Source of the DNA: Pandoraea capi
Lineage (GTDB): Bacteria > Pseudomonadota > Gammaproteobacteria > Burkholderiales > Burkholderiaceae
Assembly: GCF_902459735.1 (NCBI RefSeq)
Contig: NZ_CABPRV010000007.1
Span: 1 to 64,000 of the forward strand
Length of the DNA: 64,000 nucleotides
Reading direction: 5' to 3'
Each line of letters begins with the position of its first letter. The first letter of the stretch is position 1. Shown here in pieces: positions 8,250 to 16,181 of this stretch. The translations under genes were made by a program, and so were the position numbers. Under the pieces are notes generated by a model, which saw only the letters and a program-made list of their open reading frames with translations, did not search any database and was not told the DNA's origin.

Positions 8250-9698
8250 TCAGAATGTCCCGACCAATGAGCCGACGACGATGACGGCGACGAGCGCGAT
8301 CAATGCGCTCACGATGCTTGTCATGACGATATCCAGATAGCTATCACGATGCGTGCTGCCGCACACCGCGAGCAGCGTCACCACGGCACCGTTATGCGGA
8401 AGACTGTCGAGTGTGCCGGAAGCGATGACCGCCACACGGTGCATCAGCGCCGGATCGATGCCATGCTGTGCGGCGAGGCTGACGTACGCCGGGCCGAGCG
8501 CGTCGAGGGCGATCGTCAGGCCGCCCGACGCGGAACCCGTGATCGCCGCGAGCAGGTTCGCGGACAGGGCGAGCGAGACGAGCGGACCGCCCTCGATGGA
8601 CAACACCCAGTCGCGCACGAGTTCGAAACCCGGCAGTGCGGCAATGACACCGCCGTAGCCGACGAGGCTCGCCGTGCACATGATCGGCAGCACGGAGGCA
8701 TTGGCGCCGGCGTCCATCGTCTTGCGCAGTGCGGGCAGACGTCGCCATTGCAGTATCACCAGCACGACGATGGCGCTGGCCAGTGCCACGCATACGCCCC
8801 AGACACCCGCCACGCTCTGCAACGTAATGCGCCCCCATCTCGGCTCGGCGAGGAAGCTGGCGTCGAGCCGGGGGAAGACGATCACGTTCATTACGAAGTT
8901 CGCGCCGATCACCACGATCAGCGGCAACGCCGCGGTGAGGATGCCCGGCAAGGCGTCGCTGCGGTGTCCCTGCTCGATTTCGGCCGGATCGAACTCGCGC
9001 GCCACGCTGGCACGCTCGCGCACCACGGTCGGATCGGCGGCTTTGTCCCAGACCTCCGTCTGCGCGTAGCCGTGGCCGGCGCGACGCGCTTGCGCTTCAC
9101 GCCACGTGAGCCACCGCAGGCCCACGCCGAGCATGATCGCGGACGCCATCAGCCCCAGTCCCGGCGCCGCGAACGGCGTGGTGCCGAAGAAGGGCATGGG
9201 AATCGCGTTCTGGATGGCAGGCGTGCCGGGCATCGCCGACATGGTGAAGGTCGATGTGCCCAGCGCGATCGCGGCGGGCATCAGCCGCACCGGAATGTTC
9301 GCCTCGCGAAAGAGGGCGTGTGCCATGGGCGCGAGTACGAAGAACGCCACGAACAGGCTCACGCCGCCGTAGGTGACCAGCGCGCCACCGAGTACCACCG
9401 CGAACATCGCGCGACGTGCACCGAGTTTGTCCGTGAGGAACGCGGCGATGGCCCGTACCGCCCCGCTGTCTTCCATCAGCTTGCCGAAGAGCGCGCCGAG
9501 CAGGAACAACGGGAAGAATTGCGCGACGAAGCGCGCCGCGTTCTGCATGAACGTTTGCGTCCAGTGCGCGAGAATCGGCTCGCCGGAGAGTGCGGCCGCG
9601 AGCATGGCGGCCGCAGGGGCGAGCAGCAAGACGCTCCATCCGCGATAGGCCAGCCAGACGAGTAGCGCCAGGCCGATCAGAATGCCGGCAAGCTCCAT
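8250..9698 (-). CDS. GntP-family permease (gluconate/organic acid:H+ symporter type)
   Basis: The 482-residue, highly hydrophobic protein has about a dozen membrane segments and GntP-family features: FFPLFLLGALFGKLMEDSG in the N-terminal third, TYGGVSLFVAFFVLAPMA, MPGTPAIQNAIP, and a C-terminal SGTLDSLPHNGAV motif. GntP members import gluconate, fructuronate or short hydroxy acids; the substrate is not evident. Its ATG directly abuts the stop of the patatin gene (0-bp gap), so it is almost certainly co-transcribed with it. Confidence 0.9.
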   Translation of the reverse strand: MELAGILIGLALLVWLAYRGWSVLLLAPAAAMLAAALSGEPILAHWTQTFMQNAARFVAQFFPLFLLGALFGKLMEDSGAVRAIAAFLTDKLGARRAMFAVVLGGALVTYGGVSLFVAFFVLAPMAHALFREANIPVRLMPAAIALGTSTFTMSAMPGTPAIQNAIPMPFFGTTPFAAPGLGLMASAIMLGVGLRWLTWREAQARRAGHGYAQTEVWDKAADPTVVRERASVAREFDPAEIEQGHRSDALPGILTAALPLIVVIGANFVMNVIVFPRLDASFLAEPRWGRITLQSVAGVWGVCVALASAIVVLVILQWRRLPALRKTMDAGANASVLPIMCTASLVGYGGVIAALPGFELVRDWVLSIEGGPLVSLALSANLLAAITGSASGGLTIALDALGPAYVSLAAQHGIDPALMHRVAVIASGTLDSLPHNGAVVTLLAVCGSTHRDSYLDIVMTSIVSALIALVAVIVVGSLVGTF

Positions 9699-10835
9699 TC
9701 AGAGGGCCTCCTGGAACGGATCGAGGTCCAGCGACGACCGGCGGCCGAGATCGGCGCTGTGCTCGCGCAGGAAGGTATCGGCGCAGCGGCGTCCCTCGTC
9801 GCGCAACATCACGAGGAAATCCCATTCGGCCGAGAGCTTCGACGAGTAGCCGAGCGCCGTCATCATGCTGCTGGCAATCCGGTGCATACGCATTTGCGCC
9901 CAGCGCTTGCCCTCGTCGCTCCCCGCATCCACGACCTTACGCAACACCGCAATCATGCGCAGTTCCTTGAGCAGCGTGGCGTTGAACGAGACCTCGTTCA
10001 CGCGGTTCAGGATCTCGCGCGCGGAGCGAGGCACTTCGTGACGCTCGACCGGATTGACCTGCACGAGGATCGTGTCGCACGACACCGTTTCGCGCACCAG
10101 CGGCGTGATCGACGGATTGCCCGCGTAGCCGCCGTCCCAGTAGGGTTCCCCGTCGATTTCGACGGCGCGATAGAGCATGGGCAGGCAGGCCGAGGCGAGC
10201 AGCACGTCCGGGGTGATCTCGGCGTTGCGGAAGACACGGCCGCGTCCGGTGCGCACGTTGGTGGCGGTGATGAAGAGTTGGATGGGGTTCGTCTGACCGG
10301 CGCGGGAGATGCCGTCGAAATCGATGTGATCGGCCAGCAGACGACGCAGCGGATTGAATTCGAGCGGCGACAGATCGTATGGCGAGACGACGCGCGCGGC
10401 CAGATCGAAGAACATGAAGAACGGCGAGTTGTCGAGCGACCAGCGGCCTAGCACGATGTCGAGCGGTGTGCGGCGCAACGGACTGAACCGGCCGGCGTGG
10501 GCGACGTCGCGCCAGAACTGTTCGAGGGCGCCGCGTGCCGCGTCGGGACCGCCCCGGGCGTAGCCGGTGGCCAGCACGGCGGCGTTCATGGCGCCTGCGG
10601 ACGTGCCCGAGATGCCTTCGATGCGAAATGGCGCGTTGGCCGTGTCGTGCGAAATTGCTTCGAGCAGACGGTCGAGCCCCCCCCAGGTGAACGCGCCGTG
10701 CGCGCCACCGCCCTGAAGGGCGAGATCGATCGGGAGTGCGGTGCGGCCAGTGGCGCGCGCACCGGGCGGCGTGCGGGTCGCGTTAGCGGTGCGGGTGGCG
10801 TGCTGCGCCCGCTTGGGGGATTGGGAGCGTGGCAT
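9699..10835 (-). CDS. Patatin-like phospholipase (RssA-type serine acyl hydrolase)
   Basis: The 378-residue protein carries the oxyanion loop QGGGAHGAF at 41-49, the nucleophile elbow GTSAG with Ser79, and the catalytic DGG (Asp234) in YWDGGYAGN. This is the complete Ser-Asp dyad of patatins, which deacylate phospholipids. The start at 10835 gives a short basic N-terminus (about 30 residues) ahead of the fold; the frame is open further upstream but that sequence looks non-coding. The GntP permease follows with no gap; in several proteobacteria patatin and GntP genes are paired, suggesting a link between lipid breakdown and 3-hydroxy-acid uptake, which is inference here. Confidence 0.88.
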   Translation of the reverse strand: MPRSQSPKRAQHATRTANATRTPPGARATGRTALPIDLALQGGGAHGAFTWGGLDRLLEAISHDTANAPFRIEGISGTSAGAMNAAVLATGYARGGPDAARGALEQFWRDVAHAGRFSPLRRTPLDIVLGRWSLDNSPFFMFFDLAARVVSPYDLSPLEFNPLRRLLADHIDFDGISRAGQTNPIQLFITATNVRTGRGRVFRNAEITPDVLLASACLPMLYRAVEIDGEPYWDGGYAGNPSITPLVRETVSCDTILVQVNPVERHEVPRSAREILNRVNEVSFNATLLKELRMIAVLRKVVDAGSDEGKRWAQMRMHRIASSMMTALGYSSKLSAEWDFLVMLRDEGRRCADTFLREHSADLGRRSSLDLDPFQEAL

Positions 10836-11107
10836 AGTCCCTCGGCGATGCGGCACTGCACAGATAGGCGCTGGCCGCGGGTTCGTTACGAGAGTACCGT
10901 TGCAGGGGGTACGCAGTTTGCGCTGCAACATGACCACTGTCTCAGATAAATATGAATTGGGCAACCTCATGGTGGGGTGGCCCGGTGCGAGGGCTACGCC
11001 GTGCGCATGCCTTGCGCACAGCAGGGGCGGGGACGACGCAATACTTATGCTGAACGGCGATGAGGGGGAGAACGCTGCCGTACCCGGCGGTGGGAACGAT
11101 GTGAGGG

Positions 11108-11521
11108 TTAGGGGTTTGCGTAGGCGTCGACGGCGTCTTCGCTGGTCGTTTCCGCCTGCAACGGCCTGCCGCGCCGCAGACTCAGTTGCGCGAGCACGTC
11201 GGCGTGCCGGTTGCCCCAGCGGTACAGCATCTCGATCGGTTCGATGAACAACTCGCCAAGCGGGGTGAGCGAATACTCGACCTTGGGCGGCACGACGGCG
11301 TACACCTCCCGGTGAATCAGCCCGTCGCGCTCCAGTTCGCGTAGCGTCTGAGTGAGCATTTTCTTCGAGATGCCCGGCAACCGACGCTGCAACTCGCCAG
11401 TGCGCGTGGTGCCGCACTGCAATGCGTAGAGCACCATGCTCGTCCACTTCACGCTGAAGAGCTCCAGTACGCGGCGCGGCACGCAGGTTTCCTCGAAGAC
11501 GAAGGGTTCGCGATTGTTCAT
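11108..11521 (-). CDS. HxlR-family winged-helix transcriptional regulator
   Basis: The 137-residue protein has the HxlR pattern: VLELFSVKWTSMVLYAL near the N-terminus, TGELQRRLPGISKKMLTQTL as the recognition helix-turn-helix, and the wing YSLTPLGELFIEPIE. A single Cys in EETCVPRR could sense thiol-reactive compounds as in YodB/HypR relatives. ATG 11521 is preferred over an in-frame TTG at 11545 because repeated operator-like sequence lies across that TTG. The gene is divergent from a luciferase-like monooxygenase, the usual type of target. Confidence 0.88.
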   Translation of the reverse strand: MNNREPFVFEETCVPRRVLELFSVKWTSMVLYALQCGTTRTGELQRRLPGISKKMLTQTLRELERDGLIHREVYAVVPPKVEYSLTPLGELFIEPIEMLYRWGNRHADVLAQLSLRRGRPLQAETTSEDAVDAYANP

Positions 11522-11524
11522 GGT

Positions 11525-11559
11525 AACCAAATGGTGACTATTCAACTAAAAGGTGCCTA
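11525..11559. promoter_or_regulatory. Two direct repeats in the HxlR/monooxygenase divergent promoter
   Basis: aaccaaatggtgacta (11525-11540) and aactaaaaggtgccta (11544-11559) match at 13 of 16 positions with a 19-bp period. Placed just upstream of the HxlR start, they are probable binding sites for the regulator, controlling itself and the divergent gene. Confidence 0.5.
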
Positions 11560-11672
11560 CTGGGGATTTCGACCCTTCGTCACTATACTTTGTGGCGATA
11601 GTGCGCGTCACCCCATGTGAGTGATCCCGGAGTCGACGGCGGGGCGATGCGCACAAGCTAACGGAGAACCCC

Positions 11673-12674
11673 ATGAGCAGTTTGTCGAAGACAGCCCTCT
11701 CGTTGCTCGATCTGGTGCCGGTGCGCGCCGGCGGCACGGTGGCCGAAGCCCTGAAACAATCCACGGAACTCGCCCAGCACGTCGAACGTCTGGGATTCAC
11801 GCGGTTCTGGCTGGCCGAGCACCACAACATGGACGGCATTGCGAGTTCGGCGACCTCGCTGCTGATCGGTCACGTGGCGGACAAGACGTCGCGTATCCGG
11901 GTGGGCTCTGGCGGTGTGATGTTGCCCAACCATCCGCCGTTGGTCATCGCGGAACAATTCGGTACGTTGGCGGCGCTGTACCCGGGCCGCATCGATCTGG
12001 GGCTGGGGCGTGCGCCCGGCGCGGATCAGGCGACGATGCGCGCATTGCGTCGTGACCGGCTGGGCAATGGCGACGACTTCCCCGAGCAAGTGGCCGAGCT
12101 GCGTGCGTTGCTCGCACCGGCCCAGCCGGGGCAGCGGCTTGTCGCGACGCCGGGCGCCGGGAGCGATATCCCGGTCTGGCTGTTGGGATCGTCACTCTAT
12201 TCCGCGCAACTGGCTGCGCATCTGGGACTGCCCTACGCGTTCGCGTCGCACTTCGCGCCACGTTTCCTTTTCGACGCGATCCGCATCTACCGTGAACTGT
12301 TCCGCCCGTCGGCGGTGCTGGACAAGCCGTATGTCATGGTCGGTGCGCCGGTGATTGCCGCGCCGACCGATGAGGAGGCGGCATTCCTGGCGACGTCGTC
12401 GCAGCAGAAGATTCTGGCGCTCATGCGCGGACAGAGCCTGAAGTTGCAGCCGCCCGTGCACGACATGGACGCGCGTTGGGATCCGGCCGAGCAGCACTCG
12501 GTGGAAGCCTTCCTCGGCGTGGCCGTCGTGGGGGGGGCGGAGCGCGTGAAAGCGGGGTTATCCGATCTCGTCGAGCGCACGCAAGCCGATGAGCTGATGC
12601 TCGTCACCGATATGTACGACCCGGCGCTGCGCTTGCGCTCGTGCGATATCGTGGCGTCCGTCTGGAAGGATTGA
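11673..12674 (+). CDS. LLM-class flavin-dependent oxidoreductase (MsnO8 type)
   Basis: The 333-residue protein fits bacterial luciferase-like monooxygenases: [19 protein letters not shown] at the start (MsnO8-type signature), [17 protein letters not shown], and [20 protein letters not shown] lining the flavin pocket, then [15 protein letters not shown] reduced flavin (FMNH2) supplied by a reductase is expected; no reductase gene is adjacent. AACGGAGAA lies upstream of ATG 11673. Divergent to the HxlR regulator, it is likely induced by an electrophile or quinone-like signal. Confidence 0.9.
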   Translation: MSSLSKTALSLLDLVPVRAGGTVAEALKQSTELAQHVERLGFTRFWLAEHHNMDGIASSATSLLIGHVADKTSRIRVGSGGVMLPNHPPLVIAEQFGTLAALYPGRIDLGLGRAPGADQATMRALRRDRLGNGDDFPEQVAELRALLAPAQPGQRLVATPGAGSDIPVWLLGSSLYSAQLAAHLGLPYAFASHFAPRFLFDAIRIYRELFRPSAVLDKPYVMVGAPVIAAPTDEEAAFLATSSQQKILALMRGQSLKLQPPVHDMDARWDPAEQHSVEAFLGVAVVGGAERVKAGLSDLVERTQADELMLVTDMYDPALRLRSCDIVASVWKD

Positions 12675-12726
12675 GACGCCAGCGAGCGCGGCTTCCGTAA
12701 CGCTTCGACGCTACGATATCGCCCGA

Positions 12727-13995
12727 TTACCGGAAGCGCCCGATAGAAAATGGCGAGAGGTCGATCGTCGGCCGCTCGCCGCTCACCAGCCCTGCGATCG
12801 TGCGCCCCGTGGACGCGGCGGCCGTCAACCCGACGTGCCCGTGTCCGAAGGCGTAGAAAGCGTTGGGCACCTTCGATGCGGCGCCGAGCACCGGCAAAGA
12901 GTCAGGCGTGCTCGGACGGAAACCCTGCCAGCGCGCGCCCTCGACCGACTGCGTCGACTTCACGCCTTGCACCGCGCGGGGGAACATCTTGTGAAGCTGG
13001 CCCAGCAGCAGATCGGCACGTCGCCAGTTCGGCGGCGCCTGAAGACCTGCGAGTTCGACCGTCCCCGCACCACGCAGGCGACCGTCCATCGGCGTGGCGA
13101 ACAACTTGCCCTCCGCCCACATCACCGGGCGCGACGGCACTTCATCAGGTGCCGGGATTTCCACGTGATAGCCGCGCTCGGTGTCGAAGACGATGCTGTC
13201 GCCCAACTGACGCACGAACGGTGCCGACCAGGCGCCCGCGGCAACCACAACCGCGCTCGCCGCCTCGCGCCCCTTGTCGGTATGCACCGCAACGGCGTGC
13301 GCCCCGTTGGTCTCGATTGCCGTAGCGCCGGCATCGACGACGCGACCGCCACGCGCCACCACCTGCGCCGTCAGACGGGCAAGCAACGCGCCGGGATCGG
13401 ACGTGTGCCCCGTCTCGCTGATAAAGCGTGCGCCGATGAAATCGTTGGATAGCGTCGGCTCGAATTCGCGCAGTGCGCCCGCATCCAGCGTTTCGATTTG
13501 CACGCCGTTGTCACGGCGCAGCGCCATGCCGCCTTCGTCGCCCGTCATGCCGCTCTGACTGGAGTAGGCGATCAGGTAGCCGCGACGCGTGACCAGATCG
13601 TTGGCATCGGCGTCGTCGAGCAGTGGCTGATAGGCGTCGAGCGCCGGGCCAAGCAGGGCGCGCAACGCGCGGGCCTGCGCGGCGACTCGGGCCGGCTGAC
13701 TGGCCGCGACGAAGCGCGCGAGCCACGGCACCATACGCGGCAAGTAGCGCCAGCGCAGCACCAGCGGTCCATCCGGTTGCATCAGCCAACCCGGCACTTG
13801 CCACATCACGCCGGGCATGGCGATAGGAACGACCGACGAGCCGTTGATACAACCGGCGTTACCGAGAGAGGCGGCCTGTCGCGCCGAATGCCGGTCGACG
13901 ATGGTGACGCGGTGCCCGGCACGTTGAAGATAGGCGGCGGTACATACGCCGACTAAACCGCCCCCGATAACGACGACGGGATGCGAAGCGCTCAT
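12727..13995 (-). CDS. D-amino-acid dehydrogenase-like FAD oxidoreductase (DadA family)
   Basis: The 422-residue protein begins with an ADP-binding fold VVVIGGGLVGVCTAAYLQR and ends with WQGFRPSTPDSLPVLG and the FAD-contact AFGHGHVGLTAAASTGR, the order seen in DadA. DadA oxidises D-amino acids and passes electrons to the respiratory chain. ATG 13995 is preceded by AGGA at suitable distance; an in-frame TTG at 14010 is less likely. It stands alone without an alanine racemase gene, so the substrate may differ from D-alanine (for example D-hydroxyproline-like or other D-amino acids). Confidence 0.85.
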   Translation of the reverse strand: MSASHPVVVIGGGLVGVCTAAYLQRAGHRVTIVDRHSARQAASLGNAGCINGSSVVPIAMPGVMWQVPGWLMQPDGPLVLRWRYLPRMVPWLARFVAASQPARVAAQARALRALLGPALDAYQPLLDDADANDLVTRRGYLIAYSSQSGMTGDEGGMALRRDNGVQIETLDAGALREFEPTLSNDFIGARFISETGHTSDPGALLARLTAQVVARGGRVVDAGATAIETNGAHAVAVHTDKGREAASAVVVAAGAWSAPFVRQLGDSIVFDTERGYHVEIPAPDEVPSRPVMWAEGKLFATPMDGRLRGAGTVELAGLQAPPNWRRADLLLGQLHKMFPRAVQGVKSTQSVEGARWQGFRPSTPDSLPVLGAASKVPNAFYAFGHGHVGLTAAASTGRTIAGLVSGERPTIDLSPFSIGRFR

Positions 13996-14077
13996 GAAGC
14001 CGTCCTGCAAAAATTCGGAAACGCCTAGTGTACTGCCTCGCGCAGCTACGACCGAGCGCTTCGTCGTTTGCCGCCGA

Positions 14078-14911
14078 TCAGATCATTTCTAGCGGCCGCT
14101 TGCGCGACGGCGCCTCGAAGTGATGATCGAGCAGCGAGAGTTCTTCGGCCGTCAGCGCGATGTCATGAGCCGCCCGGTTGGCGCGGACGTGCGCTTCCGA
14201 TCCGGCTTTCGGGATGGCAATGACGCCCGGTCGGCTCAACACCCAGGCGAGCGCGATCTGCAACGGTTCGACGTGGCGTTTGCGGGCGATGTCACCCAGA
14301 ACGCCGCTCGTCGGCAACCGGCCCTGTTCGATGGGGGAGTACGCCATCATCGGCAGCTTTCTGGCGGCGAGCCACGGCGCCAGATCGTACTCGGGGCCGC
14401 GTCGCGAGAGATTGAACAGCACCTGATCCGTGGCGCATGCGTCGCCGCCCGGCGCGTCGAACAGCTCCTCCATGTCGTCCGTATCGAAGTTGCTCACGCC
14501 CCATTGGCGAATCTTGCCGGCGTCGATCAAGGCTTCGAAGCCGGCAATCGTTTCTTCGAGCGGTACGTCGCCACGCCAGTGCAGCAGATAGAGATCGATG
14601 CGATCGGTCTGCAAGCGGGCGAGACTTCGCTCGCAGGCGGCGATCACACCGCGTCGCGAGGCGTTGTGCGGATAGACCTTGCTCACGAGGAACACTTCGT
14701 CGCGCAGCCCGTCGAGCGCTTCGCCGACGAGACGCTCCGTCGCCCCTTCGCCGTACATTTCTGCGGTGTCCACCAGCGTCATGCCCAACGAGACCCCAAG
14801 CCGTAACGCAGCGATTTCTTCGCGACGCCGCTCGGGCTTCTCGCCCATCATCCATGTGCCCTGACCCAGCACCGGCACGGTGTCGCCCTGAGGGAAAGTG
14901 ATGTTTCGCAT
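14078..14911 (-). CDS. Aldo/keto reductase
   Basis: The 277-residue (alpha/beta)8-barrel protein has the complete catalytic tetrad: Asp48 and Tyr53 in VDTAEMYG, Lys78 in LVSKVYP, and His111 in LYLLHWRG, plus the cofactor loop IPKAGSEAHVRANR near the C-terminus. AKR enzymes reduce aldehydes or ketones with NADPH in the cytoplasm. The start is fixed by AGGAGG eight bases before the ATG at 14911. It has no obvious partner gene; the physiological substrate is not evident. Confidence 0.92.
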   Translation of the reverse strand: MRNITFPQGDTVPVLGQGTWMMGEKPERRREEIAALRLGVSLGMTLVDTAEMYGEGATERLVGEALDGLRDEVFLVSKVYPHNASRRGVIAACERSLARLQTDRIDLYLLHWRGDVPLEETIAGFEALIDAGKIRQWGVSNFDTDDMEELFDAPGGDACATDQVLFNLSRRGPEYDLAPWLAARKLPMMAYSPIEQGRLPTSGVLGDIARKRHVEPLQIALAWVLSRPGVIAIPKAGSEAHVRANRAAHDIALTAEELSLLDHHFEAPSRKRPLEMI

Positions 14912-15305
14912 GATCTGTCCTCCTGGATTTTTGTGATCATTATCAGCCTGCAAGTCGAGCGATGACCAGTGCCTTGAGGGCTTCGCGCAACACTTCGAGG
15001 TGCCGTCCTATCTTTTGACTCGGATTCGTCCTAGGCACGGTACGGACATCTCCGCTTTTGCATTCGTACCCTCGATCTCTCGGATAGTTCACAAGCTTTT
15101 TTCCGGGGCGTCGCGATAAGCTGGCTTCACCGATGCACATTGCAAATGTTGCTCCGCAGCGAGACGGCTCGGTGATGGCTTCCGCGATGTGCATCGGCTC
15201 GCGATGTCGGTTCCAACGTGTTGGATTGTTGCGACGAAAAAAAGAAAGCCCCGCGAACGGGGCTTTAAAGGCCGGCCGGAGGCGCGCCGGCCAAGGAGGT
15301 CATCG
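14912..15305. other. 394-bp intergenic region ending in a structured leader
   Basis: The left part carries the aldo/keto reductase promoter region with no clear motif. The right end (15237-15300) holds an A-run, a terminator-like hairpin (15245-15266), a second GC-rich hairpin (GGCCGGC/GCCGGCC at 15270-15292) and a perfect Shine-Dalgarno for the small ORF at 15306. Confidence 0.5.
15245..15266 (-). terminator. Terminator-like hairpin upstream of a small ORF
   Basis: AAAGCCCC-GCGAAC-GGGGCTTT forms an 8-bp stem, preceded on the plus strand by an A-rich run (15237-15247), so on the minus strand it reads as a hairpin followed by T residues. No minus-strand gene ends here, so it may end an unseen small RNA or act as 5' structure of the plus-strand small ORF. 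Confidence 0.45.
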
Positions 15306-15410
15306 ATGAAGCGCGAAGCCCTTACGGGCAAGCGCCAAGGACATATTGTCGGCATGGTTCGTCTAGCCATGGGAAGGAGGAATCCGAATGTCGTTAGCGA
15401 ATTCGAGTAA
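15306..15410 (+). CDS. Small basic protein, 34 codons, with perfect Shine-Dalgarno (unknown)
   Basis: AAGGAGG lies eight bases before ATG 15306, the strongest ribosome-binding site in this part of the window. The product starts MKREALTGKRQGHIVG and continues with a further basic patch (RLAMGRRNPN) before an acidic end; predicted strongly cationic, without signal peptide or membrane segment. A GC-rich hairpin ends 3 bases before the Shine-Dalgarno, so translation could be controlled by folding. Cytochrome b561 starts 90 bp later on the same strand. No function can be assigned. Confidence 0.5.
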   Translation: MKREALTGKRQGHIVGMVRLAMGRRNPNVVSEFE

Positions 15411-15500
15411 CAAAATGTGACGATTTGCGACCTTTTCGTGACATGGGACGACCGCGATAATGGGAGATACCCCCCAAAACAGCACAGGAGTCCCCACGAG

Positions 15501-16073
15501 ATGGCCAAAGCGATCAAGTTCAATTCACTCGGCCCGTCGCTCATGTCAGTCGAGCGTTACGCACCGCCGGCGATCTTTTTTCATTGGGCGATCGCGTTGC
15601 TGATCGTGGTTGCCTATGCCGCGGTGATCACGAAGGGATACCTGCCCAAAGGGAGTGCGCCGCGTGCGCTGGCGATGACGATTCACGAATGGGCGGGGAT
15701 TGCCGTGCTGGTGTTGGCGGTGCCGAGGTTGCTGTGGCGACTTGTCAAAGGCGCACCTGCGGCGTTGCCCGGTCAGGGATGGCTGGTGCGCGTGGGGTCG
15801 TCTCTCGTGCATTTGTTGCTTTACGCGTTCCTCTTCGCGCAGCCGGTGTTGGGCTACCTGACGTTAAACGCAGGTGGGCATGTCCTCACGATTCCGGGGC
15901 TGGATATCGCGTTGCCGCAGTTCGTGGGGAAGGACGTTGAACTGCGCCGCTCCATCAAGGAGATTCACGAGACGCTGGGAAGCGCGTTCTACTGGGTTAT
16001 CGGCTTGCACGCCCTGGCGGCGCTATGGCACCACTACTTCCGTCGCGACGACACGCTGCGTCGCATGATGTAA
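15501..16073 (+). CDS. Cytochrome b561 (membrane dihaem protein)
   Basis: The 190-residue protein has four membrane helices with the CybB-type histidines: His28 in IFFHWAIALL, His62 in TIHEWAGIAV, and the C-terminal IHETLG and LHALAALWHHYF segments. Bacterial b561 proteins move electrons between the quinone pool and periplasmic or superoxide-related acceptors. CAGGAG precedes ATG 15501. In Burkholderiaceae it is often followed by YceI-like genes; none is present here. Confidence 0.92.
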   Translation: MAKAIKFNSLGPSLMSVERYAPPAIFFHWAIALLIVVAYAAVITKGYLPKGSAPRALAMTIHEWAGIAVLVLAVPRLLWRLVKGAPAALPGQGWLVRVGSSLVHLLLYAFLFAQPVLGYLTLNAGGHVLTIPGLDIALPQFVGKDVELRRSIKEIHETLGSAFYWVIGLHALAALWHHYFRRDDTLRRMM

Positions 16074-16181
16074 CGCCAATTGTCCTGTCGACCGGAAGCG
16101 GGCGACGTGCAACGCCATGAACGACGTTGCACATCGCGGATGCCCTCAGCCGGCGCTTGTCGAGCCAGCGCCAGCCATCGA

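Noticed and set aside
10836-11107. Upstream extension of the patatin frame (to 11447) as a larger protein
   Set aside because: The extra sequence is Arg/Pro/Ala-rich without family similarity and overlaps the HxlR gene on the same strand in another frame.
15089-15544. Minus-strand frame of about 150 codons across the small-ORF region
   Set aside because: It crosses two hairpins and the b561 promoter, has no Shine-Dalgarno, and has no familiar protein features.
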